A DNA stretch of 64,000 nucleotides from Oscillospiraceae bacterium (GTDB lineage Bacteria > Bacillota > Clostridia > Oscillospirales > Oscillospiraceae): assembly GCA_910575505.1 (NCBI GenBank), contig CAJTFK010000020.1, positions 1-64,000 of the forward strand, in the 5' to 3' direction. The notes below the pieces were generated by a model. That model was given only the letters and a program-made list of their open reading frames with translations, was not told the DNA's origin and made no database searches. How positions within the stretch are numbered: position 1 is the first letter of the stretch; every line of letters starts with the position of its first letter. A program made the translations under genes and the position numbers. Below, one piece after another: positions 35,182 through 43,964 of the stretch.

Positions 35182-35229
35182 TTCTTTTCCTCCTAATCTT
35201 GATGACATGTTTTTGGGGGGAATATTTTG

Positions 35230-36069
35230 TTACTCTTTGACAGCGCCGCTTGAAAGACCGGAAATCAAGTAGTTCTGTGCAAAGATCACAAACAGGGTAA
35301 TGGGGATGACAGAGATCACGCCGCCGGCGGCCACCAGACCGAAGTTGGTGAGATTGTCCTCCGTGTTCAGCAGGGCCAGAGCCAGGGGAACGGTGTTGTT
35401 GGCGGGACTGCGGGTGAAAATAACGGTGTAGGTATATTCGTTCCAGGCGTACATGAAGGACAGCATGGCAACCGCCGCGATGCCCGGGGCCACCAGGGGC
35501 AGAACAATCCTCACAAAAAGCTGCCATTCCGTGGCTCCGTCCACTTTGGCGCTCTCCTCCACCTCCTCGGGCAGGTCCTGGAAGAAGCTGATAAGGAACC
35601 AGATAATCAGCGGCACATTGATGAGCACACAGGCCAGGGTTACAGGGAGCTTGGTATTCAGGATGCCCGCCTTGTTGAACATGATATACAGCGGGATGGT
35701 GAAGGCCACCGGCGGCAAAACCCGTACCAGCAGCACCCAGTAGGTCAGGGGCCTTTTCAGGCCGAAGCGGAACCGCTTTCGGGCCAGCACATAGGCTGCG
35801 CAGATGCCCACCAGCAGCGAAATCACCAGGGAGCTGAAGGTGGTCTGAAGGCTGTTGGCAATGGCCTGGCCGAAGCCCTCGCCGGTAAAGAGCTGGGCGA
35901 AGTGCCCAGCAGTCAGCGTCTGGGGCAGGAGGGAGATGTGGCCCCGCATTTCGTCCGTGGGCCGGATGGCCATGGCCAGCAGCCAGTAGATGGGGAACAG
36001 GGAAATCAGCAGCAGAACGCCGCAGGCTGCCGCTTTGGCGAAGGAGATGAGTTTTTTCCTGGTTTTCAT
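35230..36069 (-). CDS. Sugar ABC transporter permease, MalG/UgpE type
   Basis: The product is 279 residues with six helices. The EAA loop reads EVEESAKVDGATEWQLFVRI and the ending TNFGLVAAGGVISVIPITLF is typical of the MalG branch. It is the first structural gene of the operon. The order (MalG-type, binding protein, MalF-type) is unusual, since the binding protein normally comes first. No ATPase gene is present. Confidence 0.9.
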   Translation of the reverse strand: MKTRKKLISFAKAAACGVLLLISLFPIYWLLAMAIRPTDEMRGHISLLPQTLTAGHFAQLFTGEGFGQAIANSLQTTFSSLVISLLVGICAAYVLARKRFRFGLKRPLTYWVLLVRVLPPVAFTIPLYIMFNKAGILNTKLPVTLACVLINVPLIIWFLISFFQDLPEEVEESAKVDGATEWQLFVRIVLPLVAPGIAAVAMLSFMYAWNEYTYTVIFTRSPANNTVPLALALLNTEDNLTNFGLVAAGGVISVIPITLFVIFAQNYLISGLSSGAVKE

Positions 36070-36226
36070 GGAGCGCCTCCTTGTGACATTTGACCGCGGA
36101 CTCCTCGCGTCCTCGGGACCGGCGGAGCTATGGATCAGAAATAGTATGCATGTTTTTCCCGAAAAAATTTCCGTGCACCCTTCCGCCGCAGCTGGAAGAG
36201 GCAGACGGCCCGTAAGGGCCGGAAAA

Positions 36227-36240
36227 GGAAAGCGTTTTCC
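36227..36240. promoter_or_regulatory. LacI-family operator ahead of the sugar transport genes
   Basis: GGAAAGCGTTTTCC is a near-perfect palindrome with the central CG typical of LacI/GalR operators. It lies just past the LacI gene stop and 158 bases before the first permease. Confidence 0.5.
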
Positions 36241-36253
36241 AATCCGGACCGGA

Positions 36254-37240
36254 TTATGTGGAGCCCCGGACCCGAAGTTCGGCGGGGACGACGGTGACCT
36301 GGGGGCAGTCCTCGTCGTTTAAAAGGGCGTGGAGCCGGTCCACACCCAGCTCACCGATGCGGCGGCAGTCAATGTGGACGGAGGTCAGCTCCGGTTCCAC
36401 CATGCCGCAGACGGTGGAGTCGTCAAAGCCCACCACGGACAGCTCCTCCGGCACCCGCAGCCCCAGACGGTGGGCGGCCTTCAGTACGCCGGCGGCCACC
36501 ACGTCGTTGCCGCCCAGTATGGCGGCGGGGCGGTCCTTCCGGCCCAGCAGCTCCAGAGCGGTCTGGGCGGCGCTCTCAACGGTGGGGTCACACATGCGTA
36601 TGTGCCGTGCGTCGGTTTCCAGGCCGTATTCCCCCATGACCCGCAGGAAGGCGTTGTAGCGCTCCCCGGTGATGTAAGGGGAGATGCGCCCGGCAATCAT
36701 GGCAATGTCCCTGCGGCCCCGCTGGAGCAGGTGTCCCACCGCCAGGCGCATGCCGCCGTACTCGTCGGATACCACGCAGGGGATGTCAAAGCCGGGCATC
36801 CGATGGTTGACCAGCACCACGGCGATGTGCTTGCGCTGAAACTCGGACACCATGTCCGCCTGGGCGCTGCCGCCCAGGATGACTCCCTCCACCTGCTTGT
36901 TCTGAGCGGTGCCTGCCGCCTGGGCCCAGTCGGCGGCGGTGGAAATGACCAGCTGCCGGTCCGAACGGATGGCGCGGCGCATAATGCTTTCACAGATGCG
37001 GGCATAGAATTCGTCCAGAATGGTGGCGTCCCGCTTGCAGATTAGAAAAGCAATCTTGTCCGTCCGCTGCCGGGCCATGGCCCGGGCGATGGCGTTGGGG
37101 GAGTAGTGGAGAATTTCCGCCGCCTCGAAAACCTTCTGCCGGGTGGCGTCCCGGACCCGGTCCGGGTTGGAAAAGGTGCGGGAGACTGTGGCGATGGAGA
37201 CGCCGGAGAGGCGGGAAACGTCGTAAATCGTGGCGTTCAT
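36254..37240 (-). CDS. LacI-family transcriptional regulator
   Basis: ATG at 37240 (MNATIYDVSRLSGVSIATVS) has AAAGGAGG upstream; 328 residues. The N-terminal helix-turn-helix and hinge (SIATVSRTFSNPDRVRDATR, YSPNAIARAMARQRT) are followed by a periplasmic-binding-like effector domain (VEGVILGGSA, AILGGNDVVAAGVLKAAHRL, LSVVGFDDSTVCGMVEPELT). It should repress the adjacent sugar ABC operon and be released by the transported sugar or a derivative. It is the first gene of the cluster. Confidence 0.92.
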   Translation of the reverse strand: MNATIYDVSRLSGVSIATVSRTFSNPDRVRDATRQKVFEAAEILHYSPNAIARAMARQRTDKIAFLICKRDATILDEFYARICESIMRRAIRSDRQLVISTAADWAQAAGTAQNKQVEGVILGGSAQADMVSEFQRKHIAVVLVNHRMPGFDIPCVVSDEYGGMRLAVGHLLQRGRRDIAMIAGRISPYITGERYNAFLRVMGEYGLETDARHIRMCDPTVESAAQTALELLGRKDRPAAILGGNDVVAAGVLKAAHRLGLRVPEELSVVGFDDSTVCGMVEPELTSVHIDCRRIGELGVDRLHALLNDEDCPQVTVVPAELRVRGST

Positions 37241-37345
37241 TTGGACGTGCCTCCTTTCTCCGGAAAATGTAAGCCTTTTCATTTTTGCTGAAATTACTCA
37301 TAAAATAAGAAAATACGTTTTGCTGCCAATCTGTTTGCTGAATTG

Positions 37346-37374
37346 AGTCTACCATATTGACAAAAAGAATGCAA
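37346..37374 (-). promoter_or_regulatory. Promoter of the LacI-family gene
   Basis: On the minus strand TTGCAT (37369-37374) and TAGACT (37346-37351) are 17 bases apart. Confidence 0.5.
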
Positions 37375-37441
37375 GTATATAGCGGACTTTTTGGATAAAG
37401 CTCCATGTTTTTCTCTGGAATCTGTGCAAAACGCCTCAAAA

Positions 37442-37455
37442 TGTAATCGCTTACA
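37442..37455. promoter_or_regulatory. cre/LacI-type operator upstream of the regulator
   Basis: TGTAATCGCTTACA is palindromic around CG with one asymmetric position and fits both the catabolite-responsive element pattern and LacI-type sites. It lies about 70 bases upstream of the regulator's promoter and differs from the 36227 site, so a global regulator such as CcpA may use it. Confidence 0.5.
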
Positions 37456-38435
37456 GAAAATAGAGGACATTTACCTGTTTTTTCGAGGCGATAACTCTTG
37501 GGTGCAGTCCCCGGCGCAATAAAGAAGTATGACTGCTTTTCACGCCTGCCTGATCTGCCGGTCCACAGAAGAAAGCTGCTGCGCGGCCTCACCGAATCCT
37601 TCAAGACAGATGGGCAGGGAGTCAAATGGGGGCTCAGTGTCAAATGAAGGAACCTGTATTCATAGCCGTGGGATGCTGAATGAGCGGGAATTTTTCCTGT
37701 CAGACAGGATCGTTTGCGGCCCCCTGCAATCCTGACGGATTGCAGGGAAACCGACTCGATATGGCGGGAAAAAGACCCTTCAGACGGCGTTCAGCGGTTG
37801 TGAATACAGTTTATAGCAGCCTCTATAATTGCCGCCAGTAAGTTGCCGGGGGGGCAACCCCTGCACATCCCTGTAAGGGCCGGCACCCTGGCCGGCCCGT
37901 TTGTCAGGATTTGTCAGGAATTATGACGTTTGCTATAAGAAAACCCGCCTGTCCTCACAGGGGCGCCGGAGCGGGAGCCGGACTGTGCCCAGCCGCAGGG
38001 TCAGCCGCAGAAAGGAAAAGAAGAGAAGGGAGTTGCCAGGCCGCCCGTGCTGAAAACGAGCCGGTAGGGGAAGGAACCGGAACAGACGGCGGCGTTTTCG
38101 GGGATTGCGTTCCAGTATCCGCTGCCGTGCGATGTGAAGGTGCTTGCTTGTCAGGCTTTGGCGGGAGTTCCTGCAGCCTGCTGGCATGCTGATTTCCATT
38201 GTGGGCGGCAGGCTGTTTCGCCGCCTGGTTTCATCCTGACGGGATGTTATTTCGTGTTTTGTTTCGTTCCACCTGCCGCGGACAAAGGAATTCTGCAAAT
38301 GCCCAGGGCGATTCTGGAAAGAGAGAGACAGAGCGGCTTGTTTGGTTCCCGATGCCTGTTTCCGCTGGTTCGCTGCTGCATGATTCGGTGCCGCCAATAA
38401 TTTTGATAATATGATAATAATTTAGAAATTAGGGG
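37456..38435. other. Gene-free stretch of about 1 kb
   Basis: Short frames exist on both strands but none has family-like composition or a ribosome binding site. Hairpins are present: TCCTGTC/GACAGGA near 37695-37709, CCCTGCAATCC (37722-37732) with GGATTGCAGGG (37737-37747), GTTGCC/GGCAAC near 37842-37858, and GGGCCGGC (37877-37884) with GCCGGCCC (37891-37898). TTGTCAGGA is repeated at 37901-37909 and 37911-37919. It may be decayed coding DNA; no known RNA gene is recognised. Confidence 0.4.
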
Positions 38436-38464
38436 TTGACAACAGGGGCGATCTGTGCTATCCT
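38436..38464 (+). promoter_or_regulatory. Promoter of the tRNA pair
   Basis: TTGACA (38436-38441) and TATCCT (38459-38464) with a 17-base spacer, ending 18 bases before tRNA-Leu. Confidence 0.8.
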
Positions 38465-38482
38465 AATCATTGCCGACAAGCT

Positions 38483-38569
38483 GCCGGTGTGGTGGAATTG
38501 GTAGACACAGGAGACTTAAAATCTCCCGGTAGCAATACTGTACCGGTTCGAGTCCGGTCACCGGCACCA
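38483..38569 (+). tRNA. tRNA-Leu(UAA)
   Basis: Acceptor GCCGGTG (38483-38489) pairs with CACCGGC, and CCA is encoded. The anticodon stem GGAGA/TCTCC holds CTTAAAA with anticodon UAA. The long variable arm and the GGTTCGAGTCC T-arm fit a class II leucine tRNA of 87 bases. Confidence 0.95.
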
Positions 38570-38582
38570 CAAAATGAAATAT

Positions 38583-38658
<76 letters not shown>

Positions 38659-38660
38659 CA

Positions 38661-38694
38661 AAAGTCCTGAAATCTCACGATTTCAGGACTTTTT
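38661..38694 (+). terminator. Terminator of the tRNA operon
   Basis: AAAGTCCTGAAATC (38661-38674) pairs with GATTTCAGGACTTT (38679-38692), followed by TT. It starts two bases after the encoded CCA. Confidence 0.85.
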
Positions 38695-38731
38695 CTTCGA
38701 TTTTGCATTGAAATAATCCGGCCAAAAATTT

Positions 38732-38761
38732 GGGTCAGCGCTCTGACCTAAGCGCTGACCC
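38732..38761 (-). terminator. Terminator downstream of the integrase
   Basis: GGGTCAGCGCT (38732-38742) pairs with AGCGCTGACCC (38751-38761). On the minus strand AAATTTTT follows. Confidence 0.65.
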
Positions 38762-38782
38762 AGACGGCGAAATGTCCGGAAA

Positions 38783-39937
38783 CTACCGGATAGCACCGGA
38801 GAGGATGTCGCCCATCGTATTCGCTGCTTCCCTCTTCGCGGAGGTGGTGACGTGGGTGTAGGTGTCCAGGGTGAATCCGGCTGAGTAGTGACCCAGCATC
38901 CCGGAGACGGTTTTAATGTCCACTCCGTTTTGCAGCGCCAAGATTGCGAACGTGTGTCTGAGGTCGTGGAAGCGCACTTTTGGCAGCCCTGCCCGCTTCA
39001 GCACCCGGTGGAGCATATGGAGTACGCTGTCCGGCGAGATGGGGCCTCCGGTGGGAGACGGAAATACATATTGGCTGCCGCCGCTTTTCCTTCTCTGCTC
39101 TCTCAGAACTTCCACCGCGTCTGCTGACAGCGGCAGAACCCGGTAGGCGTTCTTCGTTTTCAGAGGCGCTTCCACGATCTCGCCATCGATCCGGCAGACC
39201 TGCCGCTGAACCCGGAGGCTGCCCTGCTCCAAATCGATATCCTCCCATTTCAGGCCCAGCAGTTCTCCACGCCGGAGGCCCGTCGCCAGTTCGATGTAGT
39301 ACATCTCAAAGACGCCAGTTTCTTTCGCCTCCCGCAGGAACGATGCCAACTGCTCTACGGGCAGCGTCTTCATCTCTCGGTGCTCCAGCTTCGGCAGGGC
39401 GCAGCCATTTGTCGGGTTGCTTGCGATGAGTTTCTGATCCTTGGCGAAATCCATCGCCGAGGAGATTACCTGATTGATGTTCCGCACTGTCTTGGCGCTG
39501 AGGCCCTTGGCCTGCTTTTTAGACTCGATCCGCTCCACTCTGCCGCCGTTCAGCAGCTTTTTGTACAGCTTTTGCAAATCCAGAGAGGACAACTTGCTCA
39601 GCGGAACACTGCCGATGTTGGGCTTGATGTGGTTGTCGATATACCCTCGGTAGGTCTGATGGGACGAGGGCCGAACCTTGATCTTGGCGCAGTTCTCGAA
39701 CCACACGTCCATCCACTGGCCAACAGTGTACTGCTCCACTTTCACAATGTCCAGATTCGTATTTGCCTCAATCGCCGCCTTGAGTTTTGACTTGACTTCC
39801 GCCTGGGTCCTGCCCAGCACATTTTTGTAAATCACTTTTCCGGTCACCGGGTCACGTCCTGCGGTGTATCGCCCCTCCCAGCGGCTATCCTTGCGTTTGC
39901 GAATATTCCCTTCGCCGTTTGCCCTGCGCTTTGCCAC
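38783..39937 (-). CDS. Tyrosine recombinase (phage/ICE-type integrase)
   Basis: The product is 384 residues. An N-terminal AP2-like arm-binding region (GEGNIRKRKDSRWEGRYTAG) and a SAM-like core-binding domain (~65-150) precede the catalytic domain. There the residues of the R-K-H-R-H-Y set are visible: ATGLRRGELLGLKWED, LKTKNAYRVLP, FHDLRHTFA, GMLGHYSAGFTLDTYTH. It is close to Tn916-type integrases of Clostridia. It lies at the tRNA-fMet side of the element with its stop facing the tRNA and should catalyse integration and, with the excisionase at 43510, excision. Confidence 0.92.
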   Translation of the reverse strand: MAKRRANGEGNIRKRKDSRWEGRYTAGRDPVTGKVIYKNVLGRTQAEVKSKLKAAIEANTNLDIVKVEQYTVGQWMDVWFENCAKIKVRPSSHQTYRGYIDNHIKPNIGSVPLSKLSSLDLQKLYKKLLNGGRVERIESKKQAKGLSAKTVRNINQVISSAMDFAKDQKLIASNPTNGCALPKLEHREMKTLPVEQLASFLREAKETGVFEMYYIELATGLRRGELLGLKWEDIDLEQGSLRVQRQVCRIDGEIVEAPLKTKNAYRVLPLSADAVEVLREQRRKSGGSQYVFPSPTGGPISPDSVLHMLHRVLKRAGLPKVRFHDLRHTFAILALQNGVDIKTVSGMLGHYSAGFTLDTYTHVTTSAKREAANTMGDILSGAIR

Positions 39938-39940
39938 TTG

Positions 39941-40237
39941 CTATTCACCTCCGCTTCTGATATCGCCGTCGCTGTCATCCATGCACTCCGCCATCAGCCT
40001 GATGCCCAGCCGGAAGCCCAGGATGAACTTTTCCAGGGCTGTCCGGCTGTCAATCTCCTGCTGGGAGCGGGTGAGCCTTGTGAGGATGTGCCTCCCTTCT
40101 TCATTAAGGAGTTCTGTCAACTGTTCCTCGCATTTGGAGACACGATCCACTGCCCGCTTCATCTCGGAGTCAGGCGCCATCTGTTGATCGCAGGGTGTGA
40201 TGTTGCCGTAGTAGAGATCCTCCAGAATTTTTCTCAT
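39941..40237 (-). CDS. DUF6809 protein
   Basis: ATG at 40237 (MRKILEDLYYGNITPCDQQM) has AAGGAGG upstream; 98 residues. The opening RKILEDLYYGNI is the hallmark of DUF6809, a small helical family found next to integrases and recombinases on Clostridia elements. No function is known. It ends three bases before the integrase start codon. Confidence 0.8.
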   Translation of the reverse strand: MRKILEDLYYGNITPCDQQMAPDSEMKRAVDRVSKCEEQLTELLNEEGRHILTRLTRSQQEIDSRTALEKFILGFRLGIRLMAECMDDSDGDIRSGGE

Positions 40238-40380
40238 TTCTCTGCCCTCCTTTTCAACTGCACAACATACCAGCACATTGTTTCAATAGCCAGAGTCGGA
40301 GGGCAGAGTTATCAGAAACTTATCATTTCCAGCCGCAGCTTCTCTTTGCAGACAGTGGTGCAATCGATAACCGCATCTGA

Positions 40381-42126
40381 TTATCCCATCGTCATCGACT
40401 GCCCCTGAGACTGCTCCTCATGATCGTCCGGCTTGTGACCCATAGCGATTTTCTTTTCTCTGAGCTGCTGTAGACGCTTGCGGTCGATCTGGATTCCGCC
40501 GGGGATGGTTGGGGCAGGTATCTGCTCTTGGAAGATATGTCTCATGTGGTGCAGCAGCCGCGTGACGGACAGCATGACCGAGGGAGGCTTCAGGCTGTCC
40601 CAGCGGTCTAGAAAGAACTGCGCACACTCGTTTCCCTGAGCGGCAGACTGTGTGAACCGATAGTGGGCTTCCGCTTTATCGTTGCGCTCCAGGTACAGCT
40701 TGCCGAGAGCGTATTGGGCATATTGGTTTCCAGTGTCAGCAGACTGCGTGAGATACTCCTCTGCTTTGAACGTGTTTCGACTTACAACCTCTCCCTTGAG
40801 ATATTCCTTGCCCAACCGATAGTCCGCACAGTCATTCCTGTTGCGGGCGGCGTACTCCAGCCACTGAACTCCCAACTCGGCGTCATGCACTTCCGGATCA
40901 TCAGAGAGAAGCAACACACCCAACTCATACTGCGCTGCAACTACACCTTGACGAGCGGCCCGGTCGAGCCAAGCTGCCGCCTCCACACTGTCCGGGATCA
41001 GCACCGGGCCGTCTCGATAGAGCCTGCCGATGAGATACTGCGCGTCAGGGTCACCATTTTCAGCCATGCCCATGAGTTGAGCTGCCGCTTCATCTCTGTC
41101 TGCCATCGGAGCAGTGTCATCCTGGGTGACCATCCACAGCTCCCAGCAGTCGTATGACAGGCCGGGGAACTCTGTAGGCTCCTCCATCCCCTCATCCTCG
41201 AAAGTGACTTTGCCCATGCGGATGTTCTCCGCCTCCTGAATAACCGCGTTCTTGATAGATCGGAACTCCTTCTGTTCAGAGAGTGGCGGACGCCGGCGCT
41301 CTTTCTCCGAGTAAAAATCTTCTATTTGACACTGGAGAGCCCACCAGACTTGATAGCACTCATTGATGACAGGCAGCTGTTCCATTAGATCAACGATCTC
41401 ATCCACCGTTTTCTTCACGGCTTTCGGGAGATAGCCGTATTTTTTCTTACCTGTTACTGACTCCAACTGAGCGACCAACGTCATCATCAGCGATTCCGCT
41501 TCCGGATGGTTGCCGAGGCTGATGCGCATTTCCTGTGCCAGAGCGTTCATTTCCTCTCTGGCCCTGCGCACCAGCTCTTCTCTGGAGGAGGATTTCTGCT
41601 CGTAGGTATGGAGCAGCTCCTGCTTAAAAATATCGTTGGTCAGGGCAGACTTGATTTTGTGGATGCCATCCCTGGAGAGATACGCCTGTCCCGGCTTCCC
41701 CGACCACGCCATCATGTGGATGTGAGGGTGGCCGCCCTCATCGTGAAAGGCGGCGTACCAGCGGAAGTCGCTGGGCGGGATATTCATGGCAGAGGCGATA
41801 TCGTTGCGGTGGGCGCGGATTAGATTTCGCCACTGAGCGGCGTGGTCGTATCCCAGCCGCTCGGCATCCTCCCGCTTGAGGGAGATGATATGTGTCCAGA
41901 TGTTGCCAGGGTACTCGTTCAGCTCTTCCATAGCGGTGTCCATATCCACGCTGTCCTCGTCACCGAAGAGGCCGTGAGAGCGCGGGCGCTCCGCCATGTA
42001 CTCCATATAGCCGGCGGGCAGCAGCTCCACGCCCTCGCGGGTACCGATGTACTTCAGGTAACCTCCCGGACCACCACCAGCGCCGCCGCCCTTGATGTAG
42101 GGGCTCTTGACGATCAGCCTTGCCAC
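40381..42126 (-). CDS. MobP3-type relaxase with C-terminal Sel1 repeats
   Basis: The product is 581 residues. The N-terminal ~250 residues form the relaxase: GGGPGGYLKYIGTREGVEL, IWTHIISLKREDAERLGYD, and the metal-binding FHDEGGHPHIHMMAW. From about residue 340 come at least four Sel1/TPR-like repeats such as NGDPDAQYLIGRLYRDG, GVVAAQYELGVLLL, DCADYRLGKEYLKG and NQYAQYALGKLYLE. The enzyme nicks oriT and pilots the strand through a helper's secretion system. The Sel1 part is likely for protein contacts. It overlaps the accessory gene by 13 bases. Confidence 0.85.
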   Translation of the reverse strand: MARLIVKSPYIKGGGAGGGPGGYLKYIGTREGVELLPAGYMEYMAERPRSHGLFGDEDSVDMDTAMEELNEYPGNIWTHIISLKREDAERLGYDHAAQWRNLIRAHRNDIASAMNIPPSDFRWYAAFHDEGGHPHIHMMAWSGKPGQAYLSRDGIHKIKSALTNDIFKQELLHTYEQKSSSREELVRRAREEMNALAQEMRISLGNHPEAESLMMTLVAQLESVTGKKKYGYLPKAVKKTVDEIVDLMEQLPVINECYQVWWALQCQIEDFYSEKERRRPPLSEQKEFRSIKNAVIQEAENIRMGKVTFEDEGMEEPTEFPGLSYDCWELWMVTQDDTAPMADRDEAAAQLMGMAENGDPDAQYLIGRLYRDGPVLIPDSVEAAAWLDRAARQGVVAAQYELGVLLLSDDPEVHDAELGVQWLEYAARNRNDCADYRLGKEYLKGEVVSRNTFKAEEYLTQSADTGNQYAQYALGKLYLERNDKAEAHYRFTQSAAQGNECAQFFLDRWDSLKPPSVMLSVTRLLHHMRHIFQEQIPAPTIPGGIQIDRKRLQQLREKKIAMGHKPDDHEEQSQGQSMTMG

Positions 42127-42545
42127 TGCTCATCACCTTCAGCACTTTCCTCACGCTCTCTGGCCTTCTGCCCAAAGGTCAGCAGCCCGTTGGTTGCTTT
42201 CACATTCTTCACGCTGTCCGCTCGCAGTTTTCGCAAGTAGTCAGTATCCACTCGGATGCAGTCCAGGACGGCGCTGCTCCCCATATCTGTCTCTACTGCC
42301 AGCTTGTAGAGCAGCTGAGCCAGTCTGTCCTCGAACATCCCCAGCCGCCCATCAATAGCGGACTGGATGGCCACAGGGAGAACGCCATTCACCTGTCCCG
42401 CCAAATAGTCTGCGTAGAAATTCACCGCTTTGACCACGAACTCGTTCCGGCTCTGGCAGTCATCCTTCTTGTACCAGCTTTCAATTTTCCACCGGGTCAC
42501 ATCATCCAGCCGCAGTGGAAATCGGTTCTCATTCTTGTTATCCAT
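42114..42545 (-). CDS. Relaxosome accessory protein (MobC-like)
   Basis: ATG at 42545 (MDNKNENRFPLRLDDVTRWK) has AGAGG upstream; 143 residues. The N-terminus resembles a ribbon-helix-helix DNA-binding domain (FPLRLDDVTRWKIESWY, RNEFVVKAVNFYADYL) and the rest is helical. Position directly before, and overlapping, the relaxase gene suggests it binds oriT. The function is inferred from context. Confidence 0.6.
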   Translation of the reverse strand: MDNKNENRFPLRLDDVTRWKIESWYKKDDCQSRNEFVVKAVNFYADYLAGQVNGVLPVAIQSAIDGRLGMFEDRLAQLLYKLAVETDMGSSAVLDCIRVDTDYLRKLRADSVKNVKATNGLLTFGQKAREREESAEGDEQWQG

Positions 42546-42561
42546 CAAAATGCCTCTTTTC

Positions 42562-42617
42562 TCGCCCAAAGACATCATCCGAATGCCTTGCAACAGGCGG
42601 ATCACCTCTTTGGGCGA
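42562..42617. repeat. Inverted repeat upstream of the accessory gene, possible oriT or leader
   Basis: TCGCCCAAAGA (42562-42572) and TCTTTGGGCGA (42607-42617) are perfect complements around 34 bases that contain a GCCT/AGGC stem. The region between the accessory gene and the winged-helix gene (42546-42763) holds no gene. Confidence 0.5.
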
Positions 42618-42763
42618 CCTCAATTCGTGATTTCTCCTGTGTTTGTGATCCCACTCTCGTCCCCCGCAAACTGTCCGCACTGCGGGCAGAAGTGGACCAG
42701 CGGGGCGTCAACAAGGCGGCACGCGTTTATCCTGCTTCTTTCTGTCCCCTCGCACACTGTCGT

Positions 42764-43510
42764 TCAAGGGGCACACACGGGCTTGCACTGTTGGGACGGG
42801 TCAAGTGCTGCCTCAGCGACAGCCGAGGCACACAGGGCCGCTTTGGGGTGACAGCGGTCGTATTCCTCTTGCCTTCGCAGAGTACGTCGGCGCTCCGCAT
42901 CCAACTCCAGTTGGCAGAACTGCCGACGGTGGAGCGTATCCACTGCTGACCTCACCGGCAGGATCGTGTAGAGGTTGTTGCCCTTCCACTTCATTCCGCA
43001 CTTGTCGAAGTAGCTGCTGGACTCCACTGCGATGAGGCCCACCTCCAACAGTGTGTTGATACTTTTCATCGCAGTGTTCTTTGCCAGACCAGTCGCGGCG
43101 GCGATGGTGTTGGAACTGGGATGGCAGGTGTGTGTCCGCCGGTCCTCAATCAACAGTAGATAGGCGTAGACCATAAACGCAGAGGATGGCAGCCGCAGAA
43201 GGAAGACCTCGTTGGGCAGAGTGAAAAATTTATTGTCCCTACACTTGAATGCAGGAGTTCTATCTTCGCTGATAAGTTTTTTAGTGACCAAGCAGTCCAG
43301 ATACTTTTTCACTGTGCCCGCCGTCATATGGATACCTGCTGCGATTTCTTCCAGGGTGGGTTCGCTGGTGGAGCTGTGATAGCAGAGGTAAGAAAAAATC
43401 ACAAACTCAGCAGGTCTGAACTGATACTCCCACACTGCGTTGGGTATAGCGAATCGGTAGTGCCTTGGGTCACGGTGGGGCCAGCCAATAGGGGCGGATC
43501 GTCGTCTCAT
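42764..43510 (-). CDS. Winged-helix protein, probable replication or transfer regulator
   Basis: ATG at 43510 (MRRRSAPIGWPHRDPRHYRF) has GGAGG upstream; 248 residues. Two helix-turn-helix segments are visible: PTLEEIAAGIHMTAGTVKKYLDC with LVTKKLISEDR, and SSNTIAAATGLAKNTAMKSINTLLEVGLIAVE. This duplicated winged-helix form resembles RepA-N/DnaD-like initiators of small elements, but the assignment is not certain. Its start overlaps the excisionase stop (ATGA), so the two are coupled. Confidence 0.65.
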   Translation of the reverse strand: MRRRSAPIGWPHRDPRHYRFAIPNAVWEYQFRPAEFVIFSYLCYHSSTSEPTLEEIAAGIHMTAGTVKKYLDCLVTKKLISEDRTPAFKCRDNKFFTLPNEVFLLRLPSSAFMVYAYLLLIEDRRTHTCHPSSNTIAAATGLAKNTAMKSINTLLEVGLIAVESSSYFDKCGMKWKGNNLYTILPVRSAVDTLHRRQFCQLELDAERRRTLRRQEEYDRCHPKAALCASAVAEAALDPSQQCKPVCAP

Positions 43511-43722
43511 CAGTTGACACCTCCGCCCCTGTTCTGCTCTACCCACTGGATGAATTTCTCCTTGGGCACCACCATACGGCTGCCGATTTTCAAGACTGGG
43601 AATCCAGGCTCGTGCATCAGTTCAAAGCCGCTGGACGGCGACACGCCCAACACCTTTGCCACTAGCTCCGCGTTGAGGAATAGCGGTAGCTCGCTGTAGT
43701 CTTTGAATTGAGATACTTTCAT
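43510..43722 (-). CDS. Excisionase-like DNA-binding protein
   Basis: ATG at 43722 (MKVSQFKDYSELPLFLNAEL) has AAAGGA upstream; 70 residues. VAKVLGVSPSSGFELMHE and FPVLKIGSRMVVPKEKFIQW form the MerR/Xis-type winged helix of excisionases. It is the first gene of the leftward operon and should direct the integrase toward excision. Confidence 0.82.
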   Translation of the reverse strand: MKVSQFKDYSELPLFLNAELVAKVLGVSPSSGFELMHEPGFPVLKIGSRMVVPKEKFIQWVEQNRGGGVN

Positions 43723-43964
43723 GTTGGTTCCTTTCTTCTTTTTTTGATTTTGGCCACGCACCGTACACCTTCCTGCCCCAGGTCGTCTGCGGCGTTTTCA
43801 CCCTGTTGGCACGCTCGCTCCGTCTATGGGGGTTCTGGCGCTGCTTCTCCCAGGGAGTATGAACTCCGGTGGTGGGTATTCAGTTGTCAAGGTACAGCTC
43901 ACAAAATTGATTTTGTTCTTCTGTATTCAATTCTCTATTCTGCGCTTCCAGCTTAACATCCCGC

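Noticed and set aside
37911..38397. Overlapping frames on both strands in the gap before the tRNA genes
   Set aside because: No ribosome binding sites, no recognisable domains, and both strands are equally open, as expected for GC-rich non-coding DNA.
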